Origin: Neobacillus sp. FSL H8-0543
GTDB taxonomy: Bacteria > Bacillota > Bacilli > Bacillales > Cytobacillaceae
NCBI RefSeq assembly: GCF_038592905.1
Contig: NZ_CP151943.1
Location: 5,096,501 to 5,160,500, forward strand
Reading direction: 5' to 3'
Length of the DNA stretch: 64,000 bases
Made by a program: the position numbers and the translations under genes. Below, in pieces: positions 24,013 to 33,393 of this stretch (position 1 is the stretch's first letter; each line of letters opens with the position of its first letter). Below the pieces are notes generated by a model. It saw nothing but the letters and a program-made list of their open reading frames with translations. It searched no databases and was not told the origin of the DNA.

Positions 24013-24256
24013 AATTAGAAAATCGGAAATGGTATTGGGAATAGTAAGTCTTGGAAAGGTGCTAGAGAGTGAAACCCATTGGCTGGAAGGTTTCTCACCC
24101 CAAAGAGATTGAACCTGCCCTTTTAAGCTGCTTATGCAAACATAAGCCGTCACCCTCGTTACGGGTTCAAAGTGGATGCTTTTAGCATCAATGAAGGTGG
24201 TACCGCGGAAAACGACTCTTCCGTCCTTTAATATAGGACAGATGGGTCGTTTTTTA
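24013..24256 (+). promoter_or_regulatory. T-box leader controlling proBA (proline type)
   Basis: The T-box sequence AAGGTGGTACCGCGG is at 24194-24208 and is followed by the terminator helix AAAACGAC / GTCGTTTT (24209-24253) with a T tract. The upstream Stem I region includes a GAACCTGCC segment at 24111-24119 whose CCT (24114-24116) is the likely proline specifier codon. Uncharged tRNA-Pro would pair with the specifier and the T-box bulge and stabilise the antiterminator, switching on proline synthesis. Confidence 0.88.
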
Positions 24257-24287
24257 TTTTATTTTCCAAAAGAAAGGTACGATTGAG

Positions 24288-25400
24288 ATGAAAAAGCAGC
24301 TTGTGGTTGTGAAAATTGGAAGCAGTTCCTTAACAGATACGTCAGGGGCAATTTCAGATGAGAAAATGTACGAACATATTGAGGCACTTGCCTATTTAAA
24401 GAAACAAGGGCATGATGTCATCCTTATTTCATCAGGGGCAGTGGCCGCAGGTTTCAGTGAGCTCGGATATCCAAGTCGCCCACAGACGGTTGCTGGGAAA
24501 CAAGCCGCTGCTGCGGTTGGCCAGGGATTGCTAATGCAGCATTATATTTATCAATTTAAAGAGTTTGGTATGGTTCCGGCACAAATTCTGCTGACAAGAC
24601 AGGATTTTTACAGTCTCGAGCGGTTTCACAATCTCCACAATACCATGACGGAACTGCTTCAGCGCGGAGTGATTCCGATTATTAACGAAAATGATTCAGT
24701 TTCGATTGAGGAATTAACCTTCGGTGACAACGACATGCTGTCAGCACTTGTTAGTGGGTTTTTACATGCCAACGCCTTAATTATTTTGACAGATGTGAAT
24801 GGACTGTATGACGGCAATCCGAAACTTTCGAAGGATGCTAAAAAATATCATTTTATCCCGAGAGTTTCCGAGGATCTTCTTGGGGTAGCTGGAGACAGTG
24901 GATCTGCCGTTGGCACGGGAGGAATGAAATCCAAGCTCCTCGCAGCGAAAAAGGCTCTTTCCATGGGAGTCAGCGTATTTGTTGGGACCGGAAGCGGTAA
25001 AGAAAAACTTGTTGATATATTAACGGGTAAGGGCGATGGAACATATATTGGCGGCTCGTTCCAGACACAAATGCAAATGAAAAAGCAATGGATTGCCTTT
25101 CACTCCCAAGTGGGAGGCGTTGTTGAAATTGATGAAGGAGCAGAGAAAGCCATTGTGTTAAATGGAAAAAGCCTACTTCCAGTAGGTGTTACGGATGTAG
25201 TTGGCGAGTTTAACGCCATGGATGTGGTTGCCGTTCATAACCAAAAAGGAAGAATGGTTGGTAAGGGTCAAATATTTTATTCCTCTAAAGATTTACAGCT
25301 TGTGAAGGGGTTGCCAAGTGAGGAATCGAAGCTGTTTTCAATCAATCAGCGAGCAGAAGTGATCCATCGTGATAATTGGGTACAAATTGAGGAGGAGTGA
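24288..25400 (+). CDS. proB: Glutamate 5-kinase
   Basis: First step of proline synthesis from glutamate: ATP-dependent formation of gamma-glutamyl phosphate. The 370-aa protein has the amino-acid-kinase domain ([11 protein letters not shown] at the start, [38 protein letters not shown]) and a C-terminal PUA domain from about residue 275. Under T-box control, it follows the leader after 31 bases. The stop overlaps the region of the proA ribosome site, so translation is coupled. Feedback control by proline is usual for the kinase domain. Confidence 0.95.
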   Translation: MKKQLVVVKIGSSSLTDTSGAISDEKMYEHIEALAYLKKQGHDVILISSGAVAAGFSELGYPSRPQTVAGKQAAAAVGQGLLMQHYIYQFKEFGMVPAQILLTRQDFYSLERFHNLHNTMTELLQRGVIPIINENDSVSIEELTFGDNDMLSALVSGFLHANALIILTDVNGLYDGNPKLSKDAKKYHFIPRVSEDLLGVAGDSGSAVGTGGMKSKLLAAKKALSMGVSVFVGTGSGKEKLVDILTGKGDGTYIGGSFQTQMQMKKQWIAFHSQVGGVVEIDEGAEKAIVLNGKSLLPVGVTDVVGEFNAMDVVAVHNQKGRMVGKGQIFYSSKDLQLVKGLPSEESKLFSINQRAEVIHRDNWVQIEEE

Positions 25401-25405
25401 TACGA

Positions 25406-26647
25406 ATGAGTGAACTAATTGAAAAGGCAATTAAACTAAGTAAAGCGGCAAAAACAATGGCGATGCTTACGTCAGAAGAAAAAAACGAGGCGTTGGCTAA
25501 AATGGCCGATCAGCTTCTGAATGAAAAAGAGTTTATTTTAAAAGAAAACGCAAAGGACATTCAAGCCGGTAAGGATAAGGGGATATCCGAGTCGCTATTG
25601 GATAGGCTGCTTCTTACAGGTGAAAGGATCGATCAAATAGCCGATGCGATCAGTCAATTAATTAAGCTTGAAGATCCAATCGGTGAAACGGTTGACGCAT
25701 GGGAACGACCAAATGGACTGCAAATTCAAACGGTTCGTGTTCCCCTTGGTGTCATCGGTATGGTGTATGAAGCCCGTCCGAATGTTACTGTGGATGCGGG
25801 AAGTCTTTGCTTGAAGGCAGGGAATGCTGTGTTGTTAAGAGGCAGCACCTCCGCGCTGCATTCAAATAAGGCTCTAGTTCAAGTGATGCAAGCAGCCCTT
25901 AGTGAAAGTGAAATTCCTGTAGATGCCGTGCAGTTATTGGAAGATACAAGCAGGGAAACGGCAGCACAAATGTTTAAACTAAATCAATACCTTGACGTCC
26001 TAATCCCAAGAGGCGGTGCGGGATTAATTCAAACGGTTATTCAAAATGCGACTGTGCCAGTGCTTGAAACGGGTGTCGGTAACTGTCATGTTTTTGTCGA
26101 TGAAACGGCAGAGAAGCAAATGGCAATCAATATTGCTATAAATGCAAAAATGCACCGTCCGTCTGTATGTAATGCTGCTGAAACCTTGCTCATTCATGAA
26201 GAGTGGCCTTACATTTCAGAATTGCTGCACTCGCTCAATGAAAAGGGAGTTGAATTGCGGGGCGATGAAAAGTTAGCTGCCGCTTATTCCTTTGTCAAAC
26301 AGGCGATAGAGGAAGATTGGCACACAGAATACTTATCAGCCACATTAGCAGTGAAATTAGTGGGGGATGTAAAAGAAGCCATTCACCATATTGATGAGTA
26401 TGGGACGAAGCATTCAGAAGCAATTATTAGTGAAAACGATCAAAACGTCCGTTTATTTTTCCAGGCAGTCGATGCAGCGGTGGTTTATCATAACGCATCT
26501 ACTCGGTTTACGGATGGGGAGCAATTTGGCTACGGGGCTGAAATTGGCATTAGCACCCAAAAGTTACATGCGCGCGGACCAATGGGTCTTAGGGCGATTA
26601 CGACAACAAAAGCAATTGTTCAAGGTACAGGACAAATTCGAGCATAG
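25406..26647 (+). CDS. proA: Gamma-glutamyl phosphate reductase
   Basis: NADPH-dependent reduction of gamma-glutamyl phosphate to glutamate 5-semialdehyde, second step of proline synthesis. The 413-aa protein has the aldehyde-dehydrogenase-like fold with [29 protein letters not shown] and the catalytic cysteine in [14 protein letters not shown] start it at ATG 25406, eight bases after GGAGGAG; an in-frame GTG at 25397 lies inside that site. proC is not in this window. Confidence 0.95.
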   Translation: MSELIEKAIKLSKAAKTMAMLTSEEKNEALAKMADQLLNEKEFILKENAKDIQAGKDKGISESLLDRLLLTGERIDQIADAISQLIKLEDPIGETVDAWERPNGLQIQTVRVPLGVIGMVYEARPNVTVDAGSLCLKAGNAVLLRGSTSALHSNKALVQVMQAALSESEIPVDAVQLLEDTSRETAAQMFKLNQYLDVLIPRGGAGLIQTVIQNATVPVLETGVGNCHVFVDETAEKQMAINIAINAKMHRPSVCNAAETLLIHEEWPYISELLHSLNEKGVELRGDEKLAAAYSFVKQAIEEDWHTEYLSATLAVKLVGDVKEAIHHIDEYGTKHSEAIISENDQNVRLFFQAVDAAVVYHNASTRFTDGEQFGYGAEIGISTQKLHARGPMGLRAITTTKAIVQGTGQIRA

Positions 26648-26661
26648 GTAAGGTTTTCCTA

Positions 26662-26697
26662 GGGTTGGCCATAATAATGGTCAGCCCATTTTCTTGT
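26662..26697 (+). terminator. Probable terminator after proBA
   Basis: GGGTTGGCCAT and ATGGTCAGCCC pair with two G-T wobbles around AATA, followed by ATTTTCTTGT. The T tract is interrupted, so the terminator may be weak. Confidence 0.6.
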
Positions 26698-26769
26698 ATA
26701 TCACGACTAGCTTTCTGTTATAATAAATTAATACAAACATACATTCTCTTAGTTAAGTAGGTGATTTTG

Positions 26770-29046
26770 ATGTCTCTTGAAGTACCAATATCGGTTAGAA
26801 CGCTTGTTGAATATGTATTTAACACTGGAAGTATTGATGCGCGGTTCCGTTCGCAAACCAGCCTTTTGGATGGTACGAGAATTCATCAAAAAATCCAGAA
26901 AACGTATCAAGAAAATGACCAAAAAGAGGTCTATCTTCGTGCAGAAATTCCCTATGAAAATCTCATATATAAAATTGACGGCAGATGTGATGGACTTTTG
27001 TTTCGTGATGGCAACGTGATGATTGATGAAATTAAGTCCACTTCTCAGCCGTTTGACTATTTAGAACCTGAAGGGTATCCCGTTCACTGGGCGCAAGCGA
27101 AAATGTATGCCTATATGTATCTAGTCGACAATGAACTAAAAGAAATGGATGTCCAGCTAACATATGTACAAGTTGAAACAGAAGAGAAAAGATATTTGAA
27201 AAAGACTTTCTCACTCTCAGAATTAGAGTTGTTCGTTTTCGATGTAATGAAAGGCTATGCCCCTTATGCAATCGTCCAGGCCGAACACCGAATCAAGCGA
27301 AATCAAACGAGCAAAGAATTGGCCTTTCCTTTTCAGCAATATCGTGAGGGCCAACGAAGGTTAGCGGGTGGGGTGTACAAAACGATTACGGAACAAAAAA
27401 ACCTGTTTGTAAAAGCTCCTACAGGGATAGGCAAGACAATGTCCACACTCTTCCCAGCGGTAAAGGCGGTAGGAGAAGGAGAACTTAATCGAATTTTCTA
27501 CCTCACTGCGAAAACAATCACCAGAACAACAGCTGAAGAAGCCTTTGATCGGATGAGCAAGTGCGGACTCTCGATGAAATCTCTAACGATTACCGCGAGG
27601 GATAAGGTTTGTTTTAAGGATGAGACGATATGTCAGAAGGAGCATTGTGAATTTGCCGATGGCTATTATGATCGAATTAATGGGGCGGTCCTTGATATCT
27701 TAACAAATGAACAGGCGATGACTCGAGATGTTATTGAAACATATGCTCGAAAACATACGGTATGTCCATTTGAGTTTTCTATAGACCTTGCTTACGTAGC
27801 AGATGCGGTCATTTGTGATTACAATTATATTTTCGACCCGCGTGTGTCCTTGAAACGACTATTTGAAGAGCAGAAAAAGTCTACCGCTTTACTAGTTGAT
27901 GAAGCCCATAATCTAGTAGATCGAGGGAGAGAGATGTTCTCCGCTTCGTTAAATAAAGAGCTGTTTCTCCAATTAAAAAAAGACTTCAAAGGCGCAAATA
28001 AAGAAATTTATGACCGTGCGAGTAAGCTGAATTCATGGTTCATTGCCTTGAAAAAAGCGAAAGAAGAGTCAAATGAGTTTACTTTGGAGAAGCTGGATGA
28101 TGAATTTATTGAGCTGCTGATTCAATTTAAAGAGGATGCCGAGCCGGTATTGCAATTAGCATCCACACCCAATCTGTTGGAAGCCTACTTTATGGTTAAT
28201 ACCTTTTTGAAAATGGTTGAGCTATTCGATGACCACTACGTAATTTATGGGGAAAAGATGAGAAATGAGCTAACCATCAAACTATTTTGTATCGACCCGT
28301 CTAAGCTGCTCAAACAAATGGGGAAGGGGTATCGTTCGAAAATATTTTTTTCTGCAACCCTTGCTCCACTGCCCTATTACCAGGATATTTTGGGCGGGGA
28401 AGAGGATGATTACTGCCTTTCCATTCCTTCTCCTTTCTCAGCAGAGCAAACGGATGTCTTTATCAAACCCTTGTCAACTCGTTTTCGAGATAGAGACCGA
28501 ACGAAAGATGCCATTGTCTCCATGATTCAGGCCATGATAAAAAATCGTCCAGGGAATTTTTTAATCTTTTTTCCATCGTATCAATATTTACTAACGGTTT
28601 ACGAACCGTTTATTCAAGAAAATCCTGATATCCAAACAATTGTACAAGCAACGGGAATGACCGAGGAAGAAAGAGAGTCATTTTTAGAATCTTTTAAGTC
28701 AGGTCAAAAAGAAACCTTATTAGGTTTTGCCGTACTAGGCGGAATTTTTTCCGAAGGGGTCGATTTAATTGGTGATCGATTAAATGGAGTTGTTGTTGTT
28801 GGGGTAGGCTTGCCCCAGCTATGCTTTGAACGTAATCTTATCAAAGACCATTTCACCAAGCAAGATAAGAATGGATATGATTATGCTTATGTGTACCCTG
28901 GAATGAATAAGGTCTTGCAGGCAGGGGGAAGGCTAATTCGTTCAGAAAACGATCATGGCACCATCGTCCTCATCGATGATCGATTTTTACAACAGCAATA
29001 TCAGTCGCTTCTTCCTCAGGAATGGCGTCAATATACAGTCCTTTAA
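26770..29046 (+). CDS. PD-(D/E)XK nuclease fused to an XPD/DinG-like helicase
   Basis: A 758-aa two-part protein. Residues 1-130 carry a RecB/Cas4-type nuclease core: H39, D74 (GRCDG), E87-x-K89 (DEIKS) and the QAKMYAY motif near 109-115. The helicase follows, with Walker A APTGIGKTMS (about 216-225), DEAH at 377-380, and four cysteines at 281, 288, 293 and 332 placed like the Fe-S ligands of XPD/DinG. Late motifs include GFAVLGGIFSEGVDL and QAGGRLIRSE. I start it at ATG 26770 after AGTAGGTG; GTG 26761 is less suitable. It likely unwinds and cuts DNA in repair. Such fusions occur elsewhere in Firmicutes. Confidence 0.88.
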   Translation: MSLEVPISVRTLVEYVFNTGSIDARFRSQTSLLDGTRIHQKIQKTYQENDQKEVYLRAEIPYENLIYKIDGRCDGLLFRDGNVMIDEIKSTSQPFDYLEPEGYPVHWAQAKMYAYMYLVDNELKEMDVQLTYVQVETEEKRYLKKTFSLSELELFVFDVMKGYAPYAIVQAEHRIKRNQTSKELAFPFQQYREGQRRLAGGVYKTITEQKNLFVKAPTGIGKTMSTLFPAVKAVGEGELNRIFYLTAKTITRTTAEEAFDRMSKCGLSMKSLTITARDKVCFKDETICQKEHCEFADGYYDRINGAVLDILTNEQAMTRDVIETYARKHTVCPFEFSIDLAYVADAVICDYNYIFDPRVSLKRLFEEQKKSTALLVDEAHNLVDRGREMFSASLNKELFLQLKKDFKGANKEIYDRASKLNSWFIALKKAKEESNEFTLEKLDDEFIELLIQFKEDAEPVLQLASTPNLLEAYFMVNTFLKMVELFDDHYVIYGEKMRNELTIKLFCIDPSKLLKQMGKGYRSKIFFSATLAPLPYYQDILGGEEDDYCLSIPSPFSAEQTDVFIKPLSTRFRDRDRTKDAIVSMIQAMIKNRPGNFLIFFPSYQYLLTVYEPFIQENPDIQTIVQATGMTEEERESFLESFKSGQKETLLGFAVLGGIFSEGVDLIGDRLNGVVVVGVGLPQLCFERNLIKDHFTKQDKNGYDYAYVYPGMNKVLQAGGRLIRSENDHGTIVLIDDRFLQQQYQSLLPQEWRQYTVL

Positions 29047-29091
29047 CATATAAATCGCTATTTTATGAACAGTCGAATGGATAATAAGTTT

Positions 29092-29132
29092 GATTCTTTA
29101 CTCTAATTTATATAAAATTAGAGTAAAGAATC
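29092..29132. promoter_or_regulatory. Large palindrome before the SatD-like gene
   Basis: Arms GATTCTTTACTCTAATTT (29092-29109) and AAATTAGAGTAAAGAATC (29115-29132) are perfect 18-bp complements. There is no T tract, and the downstream bases TAATTTTATATAAATTTAAGGAG can partly pair with the same arms and cover the ribosome site. It may be an operator for the protein downstream, which has a helix-turn-helix-like segment, or a translation-controlling hairpin. Confidence 0.55.
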
Positions 29133-29161
29133 TAATTTTATATAAATTTAAGGAGATACAT

Positions 29162-29953
29162 ATGCAAAATCCAATTTCGCTTTTTATCATGGATGTTAGT
29201 AATTCGTCATTAGAAGATAACGGTGAGGAATTATCGATCTATTTGGATGAGTTAGTTAGTTGGATGACTAGTTGGACGGAGGAGTTCGGGCCCATTAAAG
29301 TAAAACATCGTTCAGGAGATGAGATAATTTTTATTGGTGGCGGCTACTCGACTGCTTATATCATTGCTTTTTATATAAGCCAAATATGGAAGTATACAGA
29401 TCATAAGCCCTATTTTGGCTTATCTTTCGGTGATATTGACAAAAACTTAGCTGAAGTTGATGTTGAAAAATGGATACATCCATTAATTAAGCAAGCAAGA
29501 TACGCAAATGATTTGTTAAAGCAAGAACAAATTAGGTCTCCATTTAAATTTGAACTGGATCAATTTTATCCAAGTGAAAATAGCAGCCAATTGTCCTATC
29601 ATCAGTTTAGATTTGAGTTCGAGACCTTAATGAATACAATAATAAAATTGCAACAGAACTTGATAAAAGAACAAACAGATATTCAGAAGGCAGTATGTTC
29701 GCTTTATCTAATTTTCCAGCAGCAAAAAGTGGTGGGGAAACTGCTCGGTAAAACACCGCCAACCATCTCAAGCCATTATAAAAAGGGGAAAACGGAAGAC
29801 ATTCTCGATACCTTTAATGAAATGATTACGATGCTAAATTCGCTTCAGGAAAAATCATATTTTGGAAAGGACACTATTCCAAATGAAAACAGTAAAAAGT
29901 TAATCGATTCTATAAGGAATCATTTAAAAGAGAAAATGAGAACGGAGCAGTAA
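29162..29953 (+). CDS. SatD-like protein
   Basis: A 263-aa soluble protein starting at ATG 29162 behind AAGGAGATACAT. The N-terminal half (SLFIMDVSNSS; VKHRSGDEIIFIGGGYSTAY) is built like a small nucleotide-cyclase-type alpha/beta domain, and the C-terminal half contains a helix-turn-helix-like stretch (VVGKLLGKTPPTISSHYKKG). It is followed by a DUF3307 membrane protein, a pairing I associate with the SatD family named after the Streptococcus mutans sat genes. It may sense or regulate the partner or bind the upstream palindrome. Function is otherwise unknown; the family label is moderately sure. Confidence 0.6.
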   Translation: MQNPISLFIMDVSNSSLEDNGEELSIYLDELVSWMTSWTEEFGPIKVKHRSGDEIIFIGGGYSTAYIIAFYISQIWKYTDHKPYFGLSFGDIDKNLAEVDVEKWIHPLIKQARYANDLLKQEQIRSPFKFELDQFYPSENSSQLSYHQFRFEFETLMNTIIKLQQNLIKEQTDIQKAVCSLYLIFQQQKVVGKLLGKTPPTISSHYKKGKTEDILDTFNEMITMLNSLQEKSYFGKDTIPNENSKKLIDSIRNHLKEKMRTEQ

Positions 29954-29974
29954 TATGTAGTGAGAGGAGAGCCA

Positions 29975-30838
29975 ATGCTTATATTATGTCTAATTCTGGC
30001 ACACCTGATTGCCGACTTCTACTTGCAAACAGATAATATGGTAAAGGCAAAGCTAAAAAACATCAAGAAACACATGGTGCATCATGGTTTGATGAATGCT
30101 TTGGTTTTGACGGGTTTTTGGATGCTGTCTTATCAATTTGAATATATCGCAAATCATCTACTCTTACCATTTCTCTTTATCGTATTTACTCATTTCGTCA
30201 TCGACATCGGAAAAATAAAGCTTCTTGATTCAATAAAAATTAATAACGAAGAGAACTTGAAACGGCTTAGTTTCTTTTTCCTTGATCAGTTACTTCATCT
30301 TGGTGCAATTATACTTACAGGTTATTTATTTTTTGACTTTGATTTAAATAGAATCGTTGATTTATTGCATAATCACCAAGAAATCAGCATCGTTCATACC
30401 ATTCTATTTATCATGATTATCATCATATTAGCGACAACGGTAAGTGGCCATATAATCAGAATCCTTTTGGGAACATTGCCAAATCAGCTTTTAACATTTG
30501 AAGGTAAATATTCTTTTAAAAATGAACGCAATGAGGCACAAATGACTAATGTCGTAATGGGGAAAACTGGCCTTACTGAAGAATACCAGTATACTCTGTT
30601 TACAAAACACGATCTTTCACGTGGTAAAATAATTGGCTATATTGAGAGATTGCTAGTTTTATTATTGACTTTTTATAGTGCCTATCCCGCGATAGGGTTT
30701 ATTGTTGCGGCTAAATCGATCGCCAGGTTTAAACAAATGGATGATCGAAATTGGGCGGAGTATTTCCTCTTAGGCACGCTTACTTCTATGTTTATGGGAA
30801 TTACATTAGGAATTGTTTTACGAGAAGTTTTGACTTAA
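29975..30838 (+). CDS. DUF3307 membrane protein
   Basis: A 287-aa integral membrane protein with about six to seven hydrophobic segments. The conserved start is MLILCLILAHLIADFYLQTD, with HMVHHGLMNAL and FTHFVIDIGK, histidine-bearing motifs typical of DUF3307. I start it at ATG 29975 after GAGAGGAGA; GTG 29960 lies within that site. It is cotranscribed with the SatD-like gene (21-base gap). The His/Asp residues near the membrane could bind metal, but the activity is not known. Confidence 0.75.
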   Translation: MLILCLILAHLIADFYLQTDNMVKAKLKNIKKHMVHHGLMNALVLTGFWMLSYQFEYIANHLLLPFLFIVFTHFVIDIGKIKLLDSIKINNEENLKRLSFFFLDQLLHLGAIILTGYLFFDFDLNRIVDLLHNHQEISIVHTILFIMIIIILATTVSGHIIRILLGTLPNQLLTFEGKYSFKNERNEAQMTNVVMGKTGLTEEYQYTLFTKHDLSRGKIIGYIERLLVLLLTFYSAYPAIGFIVAAKSIARFKQMDDRNWAEYFLLGTLTSMFMGITLGIVLREVLT

Positions 30839-30867
30839 AAAATAGGTGATCTTCGTATAACAGTAAT

Positions 30868-30903
30868 TAGCTGCCACTAAGTAGGCAGTTATTTTTTTTT
30901 TTT
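30868..30903 (+). terminator. Terminator after the DUF3307 gene
   Basis: TAGCTGCC and GGCAGTTA pair (one G-T) around ACTAAGTA and are followed by a long run of T residues. Confidence 0.85.
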
Positions 30904-30987
30904 GAAAAAGAAACACAAAAGTTTAATTTTTACATATAATTTGAAAAAGTTGCATAAAGGAAAAAAATTGAAAGGAGGGAAAGAGAG

Positions 30988-31242
30988 ATGGACGTTTCAA
31001 AAATGATTAAACTCGTAAATGGCGAAAAGGGAAATTTTATTCGAATTACTTCGCTGAATCTGGACGGTGTGATGAGAAGAAGATTATTAGATTTGGGATT
31101 TGTCGTTGGTGCCATAGTCGAAGTCATCCGTAAAAGCCCTTTAGGAGACCCAATCGCCTTTCGGGTTAGCCAAACAACCATTGCGCTCAGAAAAGAGGAA
31201 AGTTCGAAAATAGAAGGGGAGTTGTTGCTCAATGGGGAATGA
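30988..31242 (+). CDS. feoA: Ferrous iron transport protein A
   Basis: An 84-aa SH3-like FeoA protein (GNFIRITSLNLDGVMRRRLL, DLGFVVGAIVEV, GDPIAFRVSQTTIALRKEE). It accompanies FeoB in ferrous iron uptake and probably binds its cytoplasmic part. The ribosome site GAAAGGAGG is strong. The last 11 bases overlap the gene for the FeoB G domain. No clear Fur box was identified in the 85 AT-rich bases between the preceding terminator and the start. Confidence 0.92.
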   Translation: MDVSKMIKLVNGEKGNFIRITSLNLDGVMRRRLLDLGFVVGAIVEVIRKSPLGDPIAFRVSQTTIALRKEESSKIEGELLLNGE

Positions 31243-31921
31243 ATATCGAATTGCTTTAGCAGGGAACCCGAACACGGGTAAAAGCACCCTGTTTAATGCA
31301 TTAACTGGACTTAGGCAACATACGGGAAATTGGGCTGGAAAAACAGTTTCTTTAGCACAAGGAAACGTACAACATAAGGGAAAAACCTTTCAGTTGTTTG
31401 ACTTGCCGGGAACCTATTCGCTTTTTTCTAATTCAACCGATGAAGAGGTTGCAAGGAATTATATTGTATTTGACAAACCGGATGTTACCCTTGTTGTGCT
31501 TGATGCCACGTCCATGGAGCGAAATTTCAATCTCGCATTGCAAGTATTAGAAATGACGAGGAACGTAGTCATTTGTATCAACTTAATTGACGAAGCGGAT
31601 AAACAAGGTATTGTCATAAATGAGCGTCTGCTTACTAATAGATTGGGCGTACCTGTAATCAAGATTTCAGCTAGAAACAAAAAGGGGTTTCCGATGCTTC
31701 TAGATACCATTGATCGGATCCTAACAGGGGCAATTGAATGCAATCCTGTTCAGACGACCTATCCTGTCGAAATCGAAGAGCAAATAAAAAAAATTGAACC
31801 AAAAGTAAGTGAACTTATTGGTAGTCATTTATCTGCTCGTTGGGTATCTTTAAGATTGCTAGATGGTGATGAGACATTATTAGAGGAACTCAGTAAACGA
31901 TTCGTTCAGGAGGGGGAATAG
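31232..31921 (+). CDS. feoB: FeoB cytoplasmic G-protein domain (separate gene)
   Basis: A 229-aa GTPase that equals the N-terminal part of FeoB. G1 is GNPNTGKST (residues 11-19), G3 is DLPGTYSL and G4 is NLIDEAD; a helical region that regulates GDP release follows. It ends at TAG 31919 where full-length FeoB would continue into the membrane. The next gene has its own ribosome site inside the end of this one (AGGAGGGGG), so the split is a real two-gene arrangement. It should bind GTP and gate iron entry through the partner. Confidence 0.92.
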   Translation: MGNEYRIALAGNPNTGKSTLFNALTGLRQHTGNWAGKTVSLAQGNVQHKGKTFQLFDLPGTYSLFSNSTDEEVARNYIVFDKPDVTLVVLDATSMERNFNLALQVLEMTRNVVICINLIDEADKQGIVINERLLTNRLGVPVIKISARNKKGFPMLLDTIDRILTGAIECNPVQTTYPVEIEEQIKKIEPKVSELIGSHLSARWVSLRLLDGDETLLEELSKRFVQEGE

Positions 31922-31923
31922 GA

Positions 31924-33297
31924 ATGGGTATTCAGCAGCTTTATGCAGAGGCACAACAACTATCCACGGCCAAGCTAAGAGATGACATCGTCCAGCAGCT
32001 TTATGATCGAAGCAATCGTCTATGCAAGGATGGAATCATCTATTCCAATTCGAAACGAGATACACGGACAGAAAAACTAGATGCCATTTTTACCTCACCT
32101 ATTTTCGGGTTTCCGATTATGCTTACGATGTTAGGTGTTTTGTTTTATTTAACGATTGCAGGCGCGAATATTCCTTCTTCCATGTTGGCGGAGTTTTTCG
32201 GTTCTTTAGAAAAGTATTTAACATCATTTTTTGAACTAATTAGAACTCCAGATTGGTTACACGGAATGCTTGTTCTTGGTTTGTATCGGGGAACGACCTG
32301 GGTAATCAGTGTCATGCTACCGCCGATGGCGATTTTCTTTCCGTCTTTTGCACTTTTAGAAAATTATGGATATCTTCCGCGAGTTGCCTTTAATATGGAT
32401 CGTCTCTTTAAGAGGGTCGGTGCACATGGAAAGCAGTCGTTAACGATGGCAATGGGCTTTGGTTGTAACGCAGCAGCTGTCCTTTCAACAAGAATTATCG
32501 AATCGCCAAGAGAGCGAATGCTGGCGATATTGACAAATAATTTTGTGCCATGTAATGGTCGATGGGGGACTTTGATTGTATTAGCCTCGCTATTTATGGC
32601 AGCAAACTTCACCGGTGGACTAAAATCGCTTATTACCACAGGGGTCATCGTTGGGATTGTATTATTTGGAATCATCGTTACTTTTTTCGTCTCATGGATA
32701 CTTTCAAAAACAGCGCTTAAGGGTATCCCTTCCCATTATACTTTAGAATTGCCACCCTATCGAAAACCCAAGATCTTTGATACTGTCATTCGCTCTTCCA
32801 TAACAAAATCGTGGTCTGTATTGATGCGCGCCGTGAAAGTAGCAGCACCTGCAGCGATCTTAACTTGGATATTTGCGAATGTTTACATTGGGGATACAAG
32901 TATATTAATGTATGCAGTTGAGTTTTTAGACCCCTTTGGTCAATTGCTTGGCCTGGATGGTTATATCATGCTCGCGTTTATTTTAGGCTTACCAGCAAAT
33001 GAAATTGTCTTACCTATTCTATTGATGGGATATTTATCAACTGGATCACTTACCGAAGTAGATAGCCTCGTTGATTTAAAGCAAATTTTCCTAGATCATG
33101 GCTGGACATGGCTGACTGCATTAAACATGATGTTATTTTCTCTCCTTCATTATCCTTGCGGTACCACCCTTCTTAATATTTATAAAGAAACAAAAAGTAA
33201 GAAATGGACCTTCCTATCCTTCCTTATTCCAACTGTCATCGCGATTCTTGTACCATTGATTATTACCCAAACTGTTCGCTTTTTTGGATGGATGTAA
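31924..33297 (+). CDS. feoB: FeoB membrane domain (separate gene)
   Basis: A 457-aa membrane protein equal to the C-terminal permease part of FeoB, with two Gate-type (nucleoside-recognition) halves. Segments typical of FeoB are seen: YLPRVAFNMDRLFKRVGAHG, MGFGCNAAAVLSTR (cysteine in the predicted iron path), NNFVPCNGRWGTL and LPANEIVLPI. It starts at ATG 31924, two bases after the G-domain stop. About eight membrane segments are expected. The two proteins must assemble to make a working ferrous transporter. Confidence 0.92.
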   Translation: MGIQQLYAEAQQLSTAKLRDDIVQQLYDRSNRLCKDGIIYSNSKRDTRTEKLDAIFTSPIFGFPIMLTMLGVLFYLTIAGANIPSSMLAEFFGSLEKYLTSFFELIRTPDWLHGMLVLGLYRGTTWVISVMLPPMAIFFPSFALLENYGYLPRVAFNMDRLFKRVGAHGKQSLTMAMGFGCNAAAVLSTRIIESPRERMLAILTNNFVPCNGRWGTLIVLASLFMAANFTGGLKSLITTGVIVGIVLFGIIVTFFVSWILSKTALKGIPSHYTLELPPYRKPKIFDTVIRSSITKSWSVLMRAVKVAAPAAILTWIFANVYIGDTSILMYAVEFLDPFGQLLGLDGYIMLAFILGLPANEIVLPILLMGYLSTGSLTEVDSLVDLKQIFLDHGWTWLTALNMMLFSLLHYPCGTTLLNIYKETKSKKWTFLSFLIPTVIAILVPLIITQTVRFFGWM

Positions 33298-33307
33298 TTT
33301 AAAAGTG

Positions 33308-33341
33308 ACACCACTTGAGGTTATATAAGTGGTGTTTTTTT
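33308..33341 (+). terminator. Terminator after the feo operon
   Basis: ACACCACTT and AAGTGGTGT pair around GAGGTTATAT, followed by seven T residues. Confidence 0.85.
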
Positions 33342-33393
33342 GTAGGTTGTCACATTGTATGTAATAATAGCAAGGAAGGAGGAGGAAACAATC

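Noticed and set aside
29092..29132. Terminator of the nuclease-helicase gene
   Set aside because: Stem is AT-rich without a GC-rich core and no U run follows; position before a ribosome site suggests regulation.
31900..31930. Frameshift or nonsense mutation in feoB
   Set aside because: The second part has its own ATG with a well-placed AGGAGGGGG site and both proteins are complete at domain borders; split feoB genes are known.
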